Shown: piece after piece, positions 17,824-26,002 of the stretch
How the letters are laid out: each line of letters opens with the position of its first letter
Position numbering within the stretch: the first letter of the stretch is position 1
DNA from: Erythrobacter sp. BLCC-B19
GTDB lineage: Bacteria; Pseudomonadota; Alphaproteobacteria; Sphingomonadales; Sphingomonadaceae
Assembly: GCF_028621955.1 (NCBI RefSeq)
Contig: NZ_CP117516.1
Location: forward strand, 2,440,001-2,504,000
Length of the DNA: 64,000 nucleotides
Direction: 5' to 3'
The notes under the pieces: model-generated
Database searches by the model: none
Told to the model about the DNA's origin: nothing
What the model saw: the letters and a program-made list of their open reading frames with translations, nothing else
Position numbers and translations under genes: made by a program

Positions 17824-18342
17824 ATGACCCATGCCGTCGATCCCCACAAGCTCGCGCGCGACCTGCTCGGCCGCGACTTCGACGAGCTTGAGGCGGACGA
17901 GCAGCGGGTCATCAAGCGTGTGGCGGCAGGAACTTTCACCGGGCGCGATGCCGATGAATTGGCGCAGGCGCACGAGACGTGGAAAGACCGCCTCGCCGAC
18001 CGGGTTGCAGCCGTGGGCGGAAGCTGGAGCTTCATTGTCGGCTTCGGCGTGGTGCTGGTGGTGTGGACCGGGCTCAACAGCGGGGCCTTGCAGGCGATGG
18101 GGTTCGGCCCGTTTGACGCCTATCCCTTCATCTTCCTGAACCTGATGCTCTCGATGCTGGCAGCGGTGCAAGCGCCGGTGATCCTCATGAGCCAGAACCG
18201 GCAGGCGATGAAAGACCGCATCACCGCGCGCCACGATTACGAGGTGAACCTGCGCACCCAGCTCGAAATCCTGCGCCTGTCGCACCGGGTCGAGGCGCTG
18301 GCGCGCGATGTTAGGGCGCTGGCGGAAGATCGAGGAGAATAG
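17824..18342 (+). CDS. DUF1003 family membrane protein
   Basis: The 172-residue protein has a charged N-terminal third and then the DUF1003 core: DRVAAVGGSWSFIVGFGVVLVVW, a short loop with FDAYPFIFLNLMLSMLAAVQAPVILMSQNRQ, and a basic helix ending in HDYEVNLRTQLEI. Two membrane helices (about residues 60-82 and 99-122) place both ends in the cytoplasm. The family occurs in many bacteria and its function is not established. The gene starts 7 nt after lysK and 4 nt before the next gene, so the three are likely one transcript. Confidence 0.87.
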   Translation: MTHAVDPHKLARDLLGRDFDELEADEQRVIKRVAAGTFTGRDADELAQAHETWKDRLADRVAAVGGSWSFIVGFGVVLVVWTGLNSGALQAMGFGPFDAYPFIFLNLMLSMLAAVQAPVILMSQNRQAMKDRITARHDYEVNLRTQLEILRLSHRVEALARDVRALAEDRGE

Positions 18343-18346
18343 GCGG

Positions 18347-18763
18347 ATGCGCCGATCACCCCTGGCAAACCTTGCTGCCCTCGTCGCGCTGGCTTTGGCC
18401 CCGGCCGGGCAACCGCAGCCGATGTCCACGATGGGCAACCGTCCGGTGACGATCAGCAGCCCGGAGGAAGGGCTCGACCCTTGTGCGCTCGGCATGATCA
18501 ATGACCCGCCGACCGGCCCTGATGTCGGCGCCGTGATGGTGTTTCCGGGCGACTCGACCGAGCTCGCCTATGTCGACACGCTCGAACACGGCTTTCCCGT
18601 GTGGATCTGCGACAGTTCCGAGGGCTGGTACGGCATCGTCTATTCGCGCGACCCCGATCGTGATTGCGGGATCAGCAGTCCCGAAGGCGAACCGCGCCCC
18701 TATCTCGGCCCGTGCGATTGGGGCTGGGTCAAGGAAGAGTGGGTCGAATTCGTCGCGGGCTGA
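18347..18763 (+). CDS. Secreted small protein with SH3-like features
   Basis: The 138-residue product has a signal-like N-terminus (MRRSPLANLAALVALALAPA) and no other membrane helix. The mature part has four cysteines (DPCAL, WICDSS, RDCGIS, GPCDWGW) that could form two disulfides. It also has a pattern typical of bacterial SH3 folds (ELAYVDTLEHGFPVWICDSSEGWYGIVYS). I chose the ATG at 18347 because GAGGAGAATAGGCGG precedes it and the signal begins there. The function is unknown. The stop abuts the end of the convergent 2OG-oxygenase gene. Confidence 0.7.
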   Translation: MRRSPLANLAALVALALAPAGQPQPMSTMGNRPVTISSPEEGLDPCALGMINDPPTGPDVGAVMVFPGDSTELAYVDTLEHGFPVWICDSSEGWYGIVYSRDPDRDCGISSPEGEPRPYLGPCDWGWVKEEWVEFVAG

Positions 18764-19432
18764 TTATCGCCATTCGCGGGTGCGATACCATTTGGTGATG
18801 ATGTACTTGGCGCCGCGCACCACGGGCGTCCCGGCATGGATCGTCGCCTCATTGGGGCGGCCGTCGGGCAGGGCGTTGTTCCAGACCAGCAGTGCGCCGG
18901 CCTTGGGCTCAATCTGGATGCCGAGCTTGGTGAAGGCGGTGGCACCGCCCGCCTCGACCGCGTTGAGATAGGCCATCGCCGTCCAGCTGCGCTGCCCGCC
19001 GCGCGCCTCTTCCTGCGGCCAGTAACCTTCGGTGGTGTAGAACCAGTCGTTATGCGCCTTGAATTGCTGACCCGGCAGATAGCGCTGCCCCTGGATCGGC
19101 TCCCCGATCTTGGCCTCGACCCCGAGCAGCGCATCGATCCGGGCAGAGATCCCGGCGACAAAGGCATCATGCGGATCAAGGTCGCCCGAATAGGACGTGC
19201 GAAAGCCGCTCGCATAATCGATCTCGTGCAGCGAGGAGGGGCGAGCAACCGCATCGATCATGGCACACAGGCGGGCACATTCGGCATCGTCCAGAAAGCC
19301 GCCGATGGCGAACAGCTCCACGGTGTCGCTCGGCACCTTGTAGACAGCCGGATGCGCCGCCAGCCGTGCGCGCACCGCCACGCCGAGGCTGGCAAGGGCG
19401 GGCTGGTCGGGAACGGTCGCTGGCATCGTCAT
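18764..19432 (-). CDS. 2-oxoglutarate/Fe(II)-dependent oxygenase, prolyl 4-hydroxylase type
   Basis: The 222-residue protein carries the double-stranded beta-helix iron triad His127-x-Asp129 (FKAHNDWF) and His199 (ATIHAGTPV), with Lys209 or Lys214 nearby for 2-oxoglutarate (GAKYIITKWYR). GGATAF and GALLVWNNALPDG match P4Hc-domain proteins. Enzymes of this type hydroxylate proline or other residues using O2 and 2-oxoglutarate. The target is unknown. The gene stands alone on its strand, just downstream of a strong terminator that closes the RcnB-like gene. Confidence 0.88.
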   Translation of the reverse strand: MTMPATVPDQPALASLGVAVRARLAAHPAVYKVPSDTVELFAIGGFLDDAECARLCAMIDAVARPSSLHEIDYASGFRTSYSGDLDPHDAFVAGISARIDALLGVEAKIGEPIQGQRYLPGQQFKAHNDWFYTTEGYWPQEEARGGQRSWTAMAYLNAVEAGGATAFTKLGIQIEPKAGALLVWNNALPDGRPNEATIHAGTPVVRGAKYIITKWYRTREWR

Positions 19433-19488
19433 GCTGCCAGCCTAGCAAGCCGGCCCGCCGCGGCCAAGCCATCTGACGGGCAAGGAAA

Positions 19489-19518
19489 AAGCCCCGCCGG
19501 ATCGCTCCGACGGGGCTT
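19489..19518 (-). terminator. Intrinsic terminator of the RcnB-like gene
   Basis: On the minus strand a stem of about 13 bp (AAGCCCCGTCGGA, 4-nt loop, complementary arm with one G-T wobble) is followed by TTTTTCCTT. It lies 23 nt past the RcnB-like stop and before the oxygenase gene, insulating the two. Confidence 0.85.
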
Positions 19519-19540
19519 CCTGTTTGCCTCTGGCGGAGAC

Positions 19541-20845
19541 CTACCAGAAGAAATCGTGGATCACATCAACCACTTCGCCGGTGTAGATATCGACCAGCAG
19601 GACATCGTCATAATACCTAACCCACTGGTAAGGCCCGTAAGCCGGGGGCAGACGGTAGGCCCAGGGGTCGTTGATGAAGAAGCGCGGCTGGAAGAACAGG
19701 CTGTCGAGGAAGAAGCCAATGCTCAACCGGCTGTAACGGTGCGACCGGAACGGGGCGTAGTACGGCCCCGGACGATAGAGGAACTGGTTGCTGCGCCGCC
19801 AGTCGCTCCAACCGAACCGGCGGTTGTCGCGCCAGCCGCGATCCCAGCGCCGGAAATCGCGGTTGTCCCAGCCCGGGCGACCGTTCCAGCCCCAGCGCCA
19901 GTCGTCGCGCCGCCAGCCACGCCGGTCATCGCGCCAGTCTCCGCGCCGGCCATCGCCGCGCCATTCGCCGCGCCCATCGCGCCCATCACGCCAATCGCGT
20001 CCGTCACGGCGACGGTCCTCGCGCACCGCGTCGCGCACGCCCGAGCCCCAGCCGCTGTCGCGCCGATCCGCACGGCGATCACCGCGATCATCCACGCGGT
20101 CAGCCCGGCGATCTCCACGATCTTCGATCCGGTCGGCCCTGCGGTCGCCGCGATCTTCGATGCGGTCGCTGCGCCTGTCGCCGCGATCCTCGATGCGGTC
20201 GGCACGTCGGTCGGTGCGGCGGTCGACCCGGTCTGCGGCGGCATCCCGGCCGCGCCAGTCGAGCCGGTCGGAACGGACGTCGCCGCGCTGTTCCACCCGG
20301 TCAGCCCGCACTTCGCTGCGGCGATCAACGCGATCGGCGCGCACTTCGCTGCGGCGATCAACGCGATCGGCGCGGACTTCGCTGCGCTGGTCGATCCGGT
20401 CGGCGCGTCCGCCCGCAGGCGGTGCCGCACGCTCGGCGGCGCGGGTACGGGCGACAACTTCGCCGCCGAAACCGCGCGTCGGCGCGGCCGTGGCCGGACG
20501 CTGTTCAAAGCGCTGCGGCGCGGCCCGCTCGGGGCGAGGCGCGGGCGGCGCTACCCGTTCGGCACGCACCGGAGCCACACGCTCGGGCCGCGGCGCGGCC
20601 GCCCGCTCGGGCCGGGCTGCTGCGACACGTTCAGGCCGGGGCGCTTCAAAACGCGGGGCCGGGGCACGAGCCGGGCCGCCGCGCACTTCGCTGCGCATGG
20701 CCGGACGCTCCGCCCGCACTTGAGCGCGCGCTTCGGCGCGGGCCTCGCGCCGGTCCTGAGCGACAGCGGCGGTGGTGGGCAGGACCAGCGCGAGCGCCGC
20801 GGCCAGCGCCGCCAGCGATCCGCCACCTGCAAACAGGTTCCTCAT
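19541..20845 (-). CDS. RcnB-like periplasmic protein with long Arg/Asp-rich repeats
   Basis: The 434-residue protein begins MRNLFAGGGSLAALAAALAL, a clear signal peptide with cleavage likely after AVAQ. A Pro/Ala/Arg linker follows. Then comes a highly charged repeat region: 11-residue RADRVDRRSEV units, then 12-residue DRGDRRADRIE units. A Trp/Arg/Gly segment leads to the C-terminal RcnB-type end VRYYDDVLLVDIYTGEVV, closing with DFFW. RcnB proteins are periplasmic and linked to nickel/cobalt homeostasis in E. coli; many sphingomonad relatives are uncharacterised. The frame extends to 21094, but the signal peptide fixes the start at 20845, preceded by AGGAGGCAAT. Confidence 0.8.
   Translation of the reverse strand: MRNLFAGGGSLAALAAALALVLPTTAAVAQDRREARAEARAQVRAERPAMRSEVRGGPARAPAPRFEAPRPERVAAARPERAAAPRPERVAPVRAERVAPPAPRPERAAPQRFEQRPATAAPTRGFGGEVVARTRAAERAAPPAGGRADRIDQRSEVRADRVDRRSEVRADRVDRRSEVRADRVEQRGDVRSDRLDWRGRDAAADRVDRRTDRRADRIEDRGDRRSDRIEDRGDRRADRIEDRGDRRADRVDDRGDRRADRRDSGWGSGVRDAVREDRRRDGRDWRDGRDGRGEWRGDGRRGDWRDDRRGWRRDDWRWGWNGRPGWDNRDFRRWDRGWRDNRRFGWSDWRRSNQFLYRPGPYYAPFRSHRYSRLSIGFFLDSLFFQPRFFINDPWAYRLPPAYGPYQWVRYYDDVLLVDIYTGEVVDVIHDFFW
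20080..20215. repeat. Tandem 36-bp coding repeats in the RcnB-like gene
   Basis: Degenerate 36-bp units (sharing CGCGATC-TTCGAT-CGGTC) encode about four to five copies of the 12-residue pattern DRGDRRADRIED. The pattern alternates Asp/Arg charge with almost no hydrophobic residues. Confidence 0.75.
20309..20400. repeat. Tandem 33-bp coding repeats in the RcnB-like gene
   Basis: Nearly identical 33-bp units begin around 20309 and 20342, with a partial third at 20375. CACTTCGCTGCGG recurs with exact 33-bp spacing. They encode the 11-residue RADRVDRRSEV repeat. The high identity suggests recent slippage or unequal exchange. Confidence 0.8.
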
Positions 20846-21023
20846 TGCATTGCCTCCTGTATCGCCCGCCCACCACAAGCGGCTTGTTGGTAGTGCCGCG
20901 ATTACCCCACGCAGACTGTCGCAGGGATGAACCGGTTCGCCGATGTTCAGAAAAAATGCGCTCAGAATGAATAAGCCCCTAGGGCGCTTGACGAGGGCGG
21001 CGTTGCGGCCAAAGGCGCTCGCC
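20846..21023. other. Divergent intergenic region with a CCTAGGGG palindrome
   Basis: The 178-bp region separates the RcnB-like gene (minus) from the flavin oxidase gene (plus). It contains CCCCTAGG at 20976-20983. Read on the minus strand this is CCTAGGGGCTTATTC, shared with sites before two chemoreceptor genes. I see no clear sigma-70 pair. Confidence 0.5.
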
Positions 21024-21608
21024 ATGTTCGAAACGCTCGACGATGTTCTCACCGATTGTCGCAACCGCCTGATTCGCGCGCCGCGCGATCGCAAGGCGCC
21101 GATGCATACGCCGGTGATCGTGACCGGCGATGTCGATGCGCGGGTGATGGTGCTGCGCGCCTTCGATTCGAGCGCTTGGTCGCTGCGGCTTCACACGGAT
21201 TCGCGTTCGCCCAAGGCACAGGTGATCGGCGCCGACCCGCGCGTGGCGGTGCTGTTCTATGACAAGGGCGCCAAAGTCCAGATCCGCGCCCGCGGCACCG
21301 GAACGATCATGCGTGAAGGGGCCGAGGTCGATGCGGCCTGGGCGGCTTCCACCAATTTTGCGCGGCGCTGCTATTTGGGGGAGGGGCCGGGCGCGGCCTC
21401 AGCCACACCGACCTCGGGCTTGCCGCCCGAATTCGAAGGGGTCGAGCCTGACGAGGCACAGCTGATCCCGGCGCGCGAGAATTTTGCGCTCCTCAAGATT
21501 GCGCTTAACGCGTTCGACTGGCTCTATCTCGCCCACACCGGCCATGTCCGCGCGCAGTTTACCCGCGCCGACGACGGGGCATGGGAGGGGCGCTGGGTTT
21601 CGCCCTAG
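21024..21608 (+). CDS. Pyridoxamine 5'-phosphate oxidase-family flavin protein
   Basis: The 194-residue protein matches PNPOx-like split-barrel flavoproteins. VMVLRAFDSSAWSLRLHTDSRSPKAQVI forms the FMN phosphate contact region, VAVLFYDKGAKVQIRARGTGTI follows, and the C-terminal half ends ARENFALLKIALNAFDWLYL. In general pyridoxine oxidases the C-terminus contains a conserved Arg-Leu-x-x-x-Arg motif, which is not seen here. This is therefore probably a related FMN oxidoreductase rather than PdxH. I chose the ATG at 21024 because MFETLDDVL is the usual family start; in-frame ATGs exist at 20943 and 20967. Confidence 0.78.
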   Translation: MFETLDDVLTDCRNRLIRAPRDRKAPMHTPVIVTGDVDARVMVLRAFDSSAWSLRLHTDSRSPKAQVIGADPRVAVLFYDKGAKVQIRARGTGTIMREGAEVDAAWAASTNFARRCYLGEGPGAASATPTSGLPPEFEGVEPDEAQLIPARENFALLKIALNAFDWLYLAHTGHVRAQFTRADDGAWEGRWVSP

Positions 21609-22261
21609 GCGGCAGAGGCGGCAGAGACGGGGCCGGGCGCCGGGAGCAATATCACTTCCTCGATTTCGCTCGCCGGCACGACATGATCCGCGCCCTGATC
21701 GACCGCAGCATCGAGCGCGCGGCGCGCGCGGTGGTCGATGATGTCGATATTCTCGCCGGCGCGGTCGGCAGCGACCCCGAAGCTTGCGGTCAGCCGTGCC
21801 TCATTGCCGAACTGGTGGAGCCGCAACTGCGCGAGCTTGGCGCGCAGGCGATCGGCAATCCGCACGGCGGCACGTTCGTCGGCGCCAGGGATGAGAATGG
21901 TGAAGCCGTCGCCCTCGGCGAGCGCGATACGGTCATGGCGACGCAGGCCAGCGCGCATGACTGCGGCAATATGCTCGCGCACCTGATTGCTGGTATCGGC
22001 ATCCCATTCGCTGCGGAGCGCGGCAAACTGGTCAATTCGCCCATGCAGCACGGCGTGCGAGCCCGAGCGCAGGGCGTTGCGGCGGGCGGCCAGATCGACG
22101 GCCTGTTCCAAGACCGAAGGCTTGAGGAGTTCACGCAGGCTGTGGCGTCGCGGATCGAGTCGGCGATTGGCGCGCCGTTCTCCAAACCACACGCCCAGCA
22201 CTGCTGCCCCCGCGAACATCGGTACGGCCAGCTCCAGCGGCACAATTATCCCCGTTGCCAC
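21605..22261 (-). CDS. Membrane-anchored degenerate GGDEF-domain protein
   Basis: The 218-residue protein starts with one membrane helix (about residues 5-26), then a short linker and a GGDEF-like domain (about 65-190). HGRIDQF occupies the place of the DxDxFK motif. The active-site loop reads Glu116-Gly-Asp-Gly-Phe120 instead of Gly-Gly-Asp/Glu-Glu-Phe, so the general catalytic Glu is absent. TASFGVAA matches the domain end. It is probably not a diguanylate cyclase but could bind nucleotide or protein partners. Its end overlaps the PNPOx-like gene by 4 nt. Confidence 0.75.
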   Translation of the reverse strand: MATGIIVPLELAVPMFAGAAVLGVWFGERRANRRLDPRRHSLRELLKPSVLEQAVDLAARRNALRSGSHAVLHGRIDQFAALRSEWDADTSNQVREHIAAVMRAGLRRHDRIALAEGDGFTILIPGADERAAVRIADRLRAKLAQLRLHQFGNEARLTASFGVAADRAGENIDIIDHRARRALDAAVDQGADHVVPASEIEEVILLPAPGPVSAASAA

Positions 22262-22348
22262 GCCCCACGTCCCCTTTGCGACCTGCTTGTTATTGCCAAG
22301 CAGATTGACGTAGCGCTGATTAAGAGAGCGTAAAGGCGCAGGCTCTGG

Positions 22349-22381
22349 CAGGCGATTGGGGCTGGCGCCGCCAACCGCCTG
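22349..22381 (-). terminator. Candidate hairpin downstream of ettA
   Basis: CAGGCGATTGG (22349-22359) pairs with CCAACCGCCTG (22371-22381) with one mismatch around an 11-nt loop. It begins 7 nt past the ettA stop. No T-run follows, so the terminator role is tentative. Confidence 0.4.
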
Positions 22382-22387
22382 TGCCTG

Positions 22388-24061
22388 TCAGCGGGTCAGC
22401 TTCTTGTAGGCAAGCCGCGTCGGACGATCCGCCGCGTCGCCCAGGCGGCGGCGCTTGTCTTCCTCGTAGGCCTCGAAGTTGCCTTCGAACCACTCCACGT
22501 GGCTGTTGCCTTCGAACGCCAGGATATGGGTGGCGAGACGGTCGAGGAAGAAGCGGTCGTGGCTGATGACCACGGCGCAGCCCGCGAAGTTCTCGATCGC
22601 GTCTTCCAATGCAGCCAGCGTTTCGACGTCGAGGTCGTTGGTAGGCTCGTCGAGCAGGAGAACGTTGCCGCCCTGCTTGAGCATCTTGGCCATGTGCACG
22701 CGGTTGCGTTCACCGCCCGAAAGCTTGCCGACGTTCTTCTGCTGGTCGGCACCCTTGAAGTTGAACGCACCCACGTAGGCGCGCGTGCTCATGTCCTGCC
22801 CGTTGACCTTCATGTAATCGAGCCCGTCGGAGATTTCCTCCCAGACGTTCTTCTTGGGGTCGAGGTGGTCACGGCTCTGGTCAACGTAACCGAGGCGCAC
22901 GGTCGAACCGATCTCGATCGTGCCGCTGTCGGGCGTTTCCTTGCCGGTGAGGATCTTGAACAGCGTCGACTTACCCGCGCCGTTCGGCCCGATCACACCG
23001 ACGATCCCGCCCGGGGGGAGCATGAAGGAGAGGTTTTCGAACAACAGCTTGTCGCCATAGGCCTTGGTGACGCCCTTGGCCTCGATCACCTTGCCGCCAA
23101 GGCGCTCGGGCACCTGGATGACGATCTGCGCCTTGCCGACCTGACGGTTGTCCTGGCTGTTCTGGAGCTCTTCGAACTTGCGGATACGTGCCTTGGACTT
23201 GGTCTGGCGCGCGGCGGGGGTCTGCCGGATCCACTCGAGCTCGCGGGCCAGCGCCTTCTGCTTGCCGCTTTCCTCGCGGCTTTCCTGCTCCATGCGCTTG
23301 GCCTTCTTCTCGAGATAGGTCGAGTAGTTGCCTTCGTAGGGGTAGTAGGAGCCGCGATCGAGTTCGAGGATCCACTCGACCACGTTATCGAGGAAGTAGC
23401 GGTCGTGGGTGATCATCAGCACCGCGCCGGCATAGTCCTTGAGGTGGTTTTCGAGCCACTGGACCGATTCAGCATCGAGGTGGTTGGTCGGCTCGTCCAG
23501 CAGCAGGATCGAGGGCTTCTGGATCAGCAGCCGGGTGAGCGCGACGCGGCGCTTTTCGCCGCCCGACAGGTCCTTCACCGGCCAGTCGCCCGGGGGGCAG
23601 CGCAGGGCTTCCATCGCCACTTCGAGCTGGTTGTCGAGCGTCCAGCCATCGACCGCGTCGATCTTGTCCTGCAGTTCGCCCATCTCCGCGCCGAGCGTGT
23701 CGAAATCGGCATCGGGCTCGCACATCAGCGCCGACACTTCGTTAAAGCGCGCGACGAGATCGGCGGTTTCCTTGGCGCCTTCGCGGACGTTCTCGAGCAC
23801 GGTCTTGGTCGGATCGAGTTCGGGCTCCTGCTCCAGATAGCCGACGGTGATGTTCTCGCCCGGCCAGGCCTCGCCGGTGAAATCCTTGTCGATCCCGGCC
23901 ATGATCTTGATCAGGGTCGATTTGCCCGCGCCGTTGGGGCCGACAATGCCGATCTTGGCGCCCTGATAGAACTGGAGCGAGATGTTGTTCAGCACCGGCT
24001 TCTGCGCGCCGGGGAAGGTCTTGGTCATGCCCTTCATGACATAGGCGTATTGGGCGGCCAT
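22388..24061 (-). CDS. ettA: Energy-dependent translational throttle protein EttA (ABC-F ATPase)
   Basis: The 557-residue protein has two ABC domains without membrane segments. Domain 1 has GIVGPNGAGKSTLIKI, LSGGEKRRVALTRLL and LLLDEPTNHLDAESV. Domain 2 has GVIGPNGAGKSTLFKI, LSGGERNRVHMAKML and LLLDEPTNDLDVETL. The inter-domain P-site tRNA interaction linker follows domain 1 (EKKAKRMEQESREE). EttA binds the ribosomal E site and gates elongation according to the ATP/ADP ratio. The start MAAQYAYVMKGMTKTFPG is the family N-terminus; the frame extending upstream is antisense to the neighbouring peptidase gene. Confidence 0.95.
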   Translation of the reverse strand: MAAQYAYVMKGMTKTFPGAQKPVLNNISLQFYQGAKIGIVGPNGAGKSTLIKIMAGIDKDFTGEAWPGENITVGYLEQEPELDPTKTVLENVREGAKETADLVARFNEVSALMCEPDADFDTLGAEMGELQDKIDAVDGWTLDNQLEVAMEALRCPPGDWPVKDLSGGEKRRVALTRLLIQKPSILLLDEPTNHLDAESVQWLENHLKDYAGAVLMITHDRYFLDNVVEWILELDRGSYYPYEGNYSTYLEKKAKRMEQESREESGKQKALARELEWIRQTPAARQTKSKARIRKFEELQNSQDNRQVGKAQIVIQVPERLGGKVIEAKGVTKAYGDKLLFENLSFMLPPGGIVGVIGPNGAGKSTLFKILTGKETPDSGTIEIGSTVRLGYVDQSRDHLDPKKNVWEEISDGLDYMKVNGQDMSTRAYVGAFNFKGADQQKNVGKLSGGERNRVHMAKMLKQGGNVLLLDEPTNDLDVETLAALEDAIENFAGCAVVISHDRFFLDRLATHILAFEGNSHVEWFEGNFEAYEEDKRRRLGDAADRPTRLAYKKLTR

Positions 24062-24170
24062 CGGAGGGTCCTCGTAACGGGTCTGGAAGTTTGGCTGCGC
24101 AGATAGGGAAGGGGAGGGGGAAGGGCAAGCGGCTAGACTTGGGCGAGGGGCGGCGATAGCACCTTGCGCC

Positions 24171-25586
24171 ATGAACCGTACCCTGACCGCGCTTGTCGCC
24201 CTTTCGCTTTGTGTCCCCGCCGCAGCCAATGTTCCGCCGCCGCTCGATCTGGCGCAGCGGGCTGATCTTGCGCTGGCGAGTGACAATCATGCCTATGCTT
24301 TCATCGAAGGCCTGACGACCGAAGTCGGGCCGCGACAGGCCGGCACCGAGGCCGAAGCGCGGGCACGCGCCTGGGCGGTGGAGTGGCTCAAGCAATATGG
24401 CTTTGAAAACATCGCGATCGAGCCCTTCATGATGGACACCTGGGTGCCCGGCGACATTGCCCACGCGCGGGTGACGGGGCCGTTCGCGCAGGATCTCGAG
24501 GTGCTGCCGCTCGGCAATTCGGCGGCGACCCCGGTGGGCGGGATCGAGGCCGAGGTGGTCTATTTCCGCAATGTCGATGAACTGCGGGCTGCGCCCGATG
24601 GCAGCCTCAAGGGCAAGATCGCCTTCATCAGCCACGCCATGTCGCGCACGCAGGACGGCAGCCAGTACGGCTTTGCCGGCCCCGCGCGCTGGGTCGGTGC
24701 AGGGATCGCTGCGAGCAAGGGGGCGGTCGGCGCCGTGATCAAGTCGGTCGGCACCGACAATCACCGCAATCCGCACACCGGCGGCACCAGTTTCCCCGAT
24801 GGGATCACGCCAATTCCTGCGGGCGCACTGAGCCTGCCCGATGCCGCCAATCTCGAACGGATGTTCGCGCGCGCCAAGGGCCGTCCGATCACGCTGCGGC
24901 TGGAAATGAACCCGCGCCAGCTTGGCCCGAAGGAAAGCGGCAATGTGGTCGGCGAGATCGTCGGGCGCAACCCGTCGCTCCCGCCAGTGCTGCTCGCCTG
25001 CCATATCGACAGCTGGTGGAACGCGCCGGGCGCCTTCGACGATGCGGCAGGATGCGGGATCATCATTGCCGCCGCGCGCAGCGTGGCCGAATCCGGCCGC
25101 CCGCTGCGCACCATCCGGGTGTTGCTGGCAGGTGCGGAGGAAGTCGGGCTGTTCGGCTCGACTGCCTATAGCAAGGCGCACCTTGCCGAGCCCATTGCTG
25201 TCGGGATCGAAAGCGATTTCGGCGCGGACCGCATCTGGCGCTTCGATTCGAACTTCCGCGAAACCAACCCGGTGCTGCACAAGAAAATCGCGTCAGCCGT
25301 CGCCCGTTTCGGTGTGTCGAGCGGCACCGATGTTGCAGGCGGCGGGGCCGATCTCAACATCGTGCGCGATCAGAAGGGCGCGCTGATCGACCTGCAGCAG
25401 GACGGCACCCGCTATTTCGACCTGCACCACACGCCTGACGACACGCTCGACAAGATCGACATCGTCCAGCTGCGCCAGAATGTCGCGGTGTGGACGCAGG
25501 TGGTGGGCATCCTCGCTAACGAGGAGACTGCAATCCTCACCGGCACGCCCATCCCCGCGGCCCCGGCGATCATGCAGAGCAATTAG
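24171..25586 (+). CDS. Secreted M28-family zinc metallopeptidase
   Basis: The 471-residue protein has a signal peptide (MNRTLTALVALSLCVPAAAN), a PA-like insert domain (about residues 100-250) and an M28 catalytic domain. Zinc ligands appear in order: His in LLACHIDSW, bridging Asp in GAFDDAAGCG, catalytic Glu-Glu in LAGAEEVGLFGS, Asp in IESDFGAD and His in YFDLHHTPDDTLD. It should act as an aminopeptidase or carboxypeptidase in the periplasm or outside the cell. It is divergent from ettA with 109 nt between starts. No specific substrate can be read. Confidence 0.9.
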   Translation: MNRTLTALVALSLCVPAAANVPPPLDLAQRADLALASDNHAYAFIEGLTTEVGPRQAGTEAEARARAWAVEWLKQYGFENIAIEPFMMDTWVPGDIAHARVTGPFAQDLEVLPLGNSAATPVGGIEAEVVYFRNVDELRAAPDGSLKGKIAFISHAMSRTQDGSQYGFAGPARWVGAGIAASKGAVGAVIKSVGTDNHRNPHTGGTSFPDGITPIPAGALSLPDAANLERMFARAKGRPITLRLEMNPRQLGPKESGNVVGEIVGRNPSLPPVLLACHIDSWWNAPGAFDDAAGCGIIIAAARSVAESGRPLRTIRVLLAGAEEVGLFGSTAYSKAHLAEPIAVGIESDFGADRIWRFDSNFRETNPVLHKKIASAVARFGVSSGTDVAGGGADLNIVRDQKGALIDLQQDGTRYFDLHHTPDDTLDKIDIVQLRQNVAVWTQVVGILANEETAILTGTPIPAAPAIMQSN

Positions 25587-25697
25587 GCCCGCGCCGCGAA
25601 GCACCCGAACAGGTAGCCAGTTTCAGGTCGGCGGCTTGGCAATCGAAGCCATTCCCGGCGTGACGATACTCAGCGGGGAAAGGATTGGTTCGCGCGG

Positions 25698-26000
25698 TCA
25701 GACCGCATAGGCTGCCTCAAGTGCGCTGCGCAAATCGCCCAGCCTGATTGCAGCCACCGCTGCGGCCGGATCGAGGGCGGTCAGTACGCTCGCCATCTCG
25801 CGCAGCGACTGCGCGAGGCGATCGATCTGCTGGAGCTGCACCAGATACCGGCCTGCGACCTCGGGGTCGCTACACAGCACCAAGCCGAATTCTTCGGATT
25901 CAGCGGCAAGATGCGCCAGTTGCGCCGCGATCCCCGCCAGAAGGGGAGGCGATGGCGGCGCGGGCGGCAGAGCCTCGCAAGCGGGCAAACCCTGCGCCAT
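25698..26000 (-). CDS. Small helical protein of unknown function, last gene of the chemotaxis operon
   Basis: The 100-residue protein has a Pro-rich start (PPAPPSPPL) and three predicted amphipathic helices, including YLVQLQQIDRLAQSLREMASVL. It starts 2 nt after cheW, so it belongs to the operon. I do not recognise the family. It could be an adaptor or an auxiliary phosphatase; no CheZ, CheC or CheX is seen in the window. The helix resembles the acidic/Gln helices of such phosphatases only in a general way. Confidence 0.6.
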   Translation of the reverse strand: MAQGLPACEALPPAPPSPPLLAGIAAQLAHLAAESEEFGLVLCSDPEVAGRYLVQLQQIDRLAQSLREMASVLTALDPAAAVAAIRLGDLRSALEAAYAV

Positions 26001-26002
26001 GG

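Noticed and set aside
20080..20400. CRISPR-like look of the short regular repeats
   Set aside because: Repeats are contiguous without unique spacers, stay in frame and encode charge-repeat peptides.
18836..20893. A 685-codon plus-strand frame opposite the RcnB-like gene
   Set aside because: It is low in recognisable features and antisense to a gene with a signal peptide, family C-terminus, ribosome site and terminator.
22320..22334. TTAA-N7-TAAA resembling a CtrA site before the GGDEF-like gene
   Set aside because: One half-site deviates, and a single 8-base match in intergenic DNA is weak evidence without conservation data.
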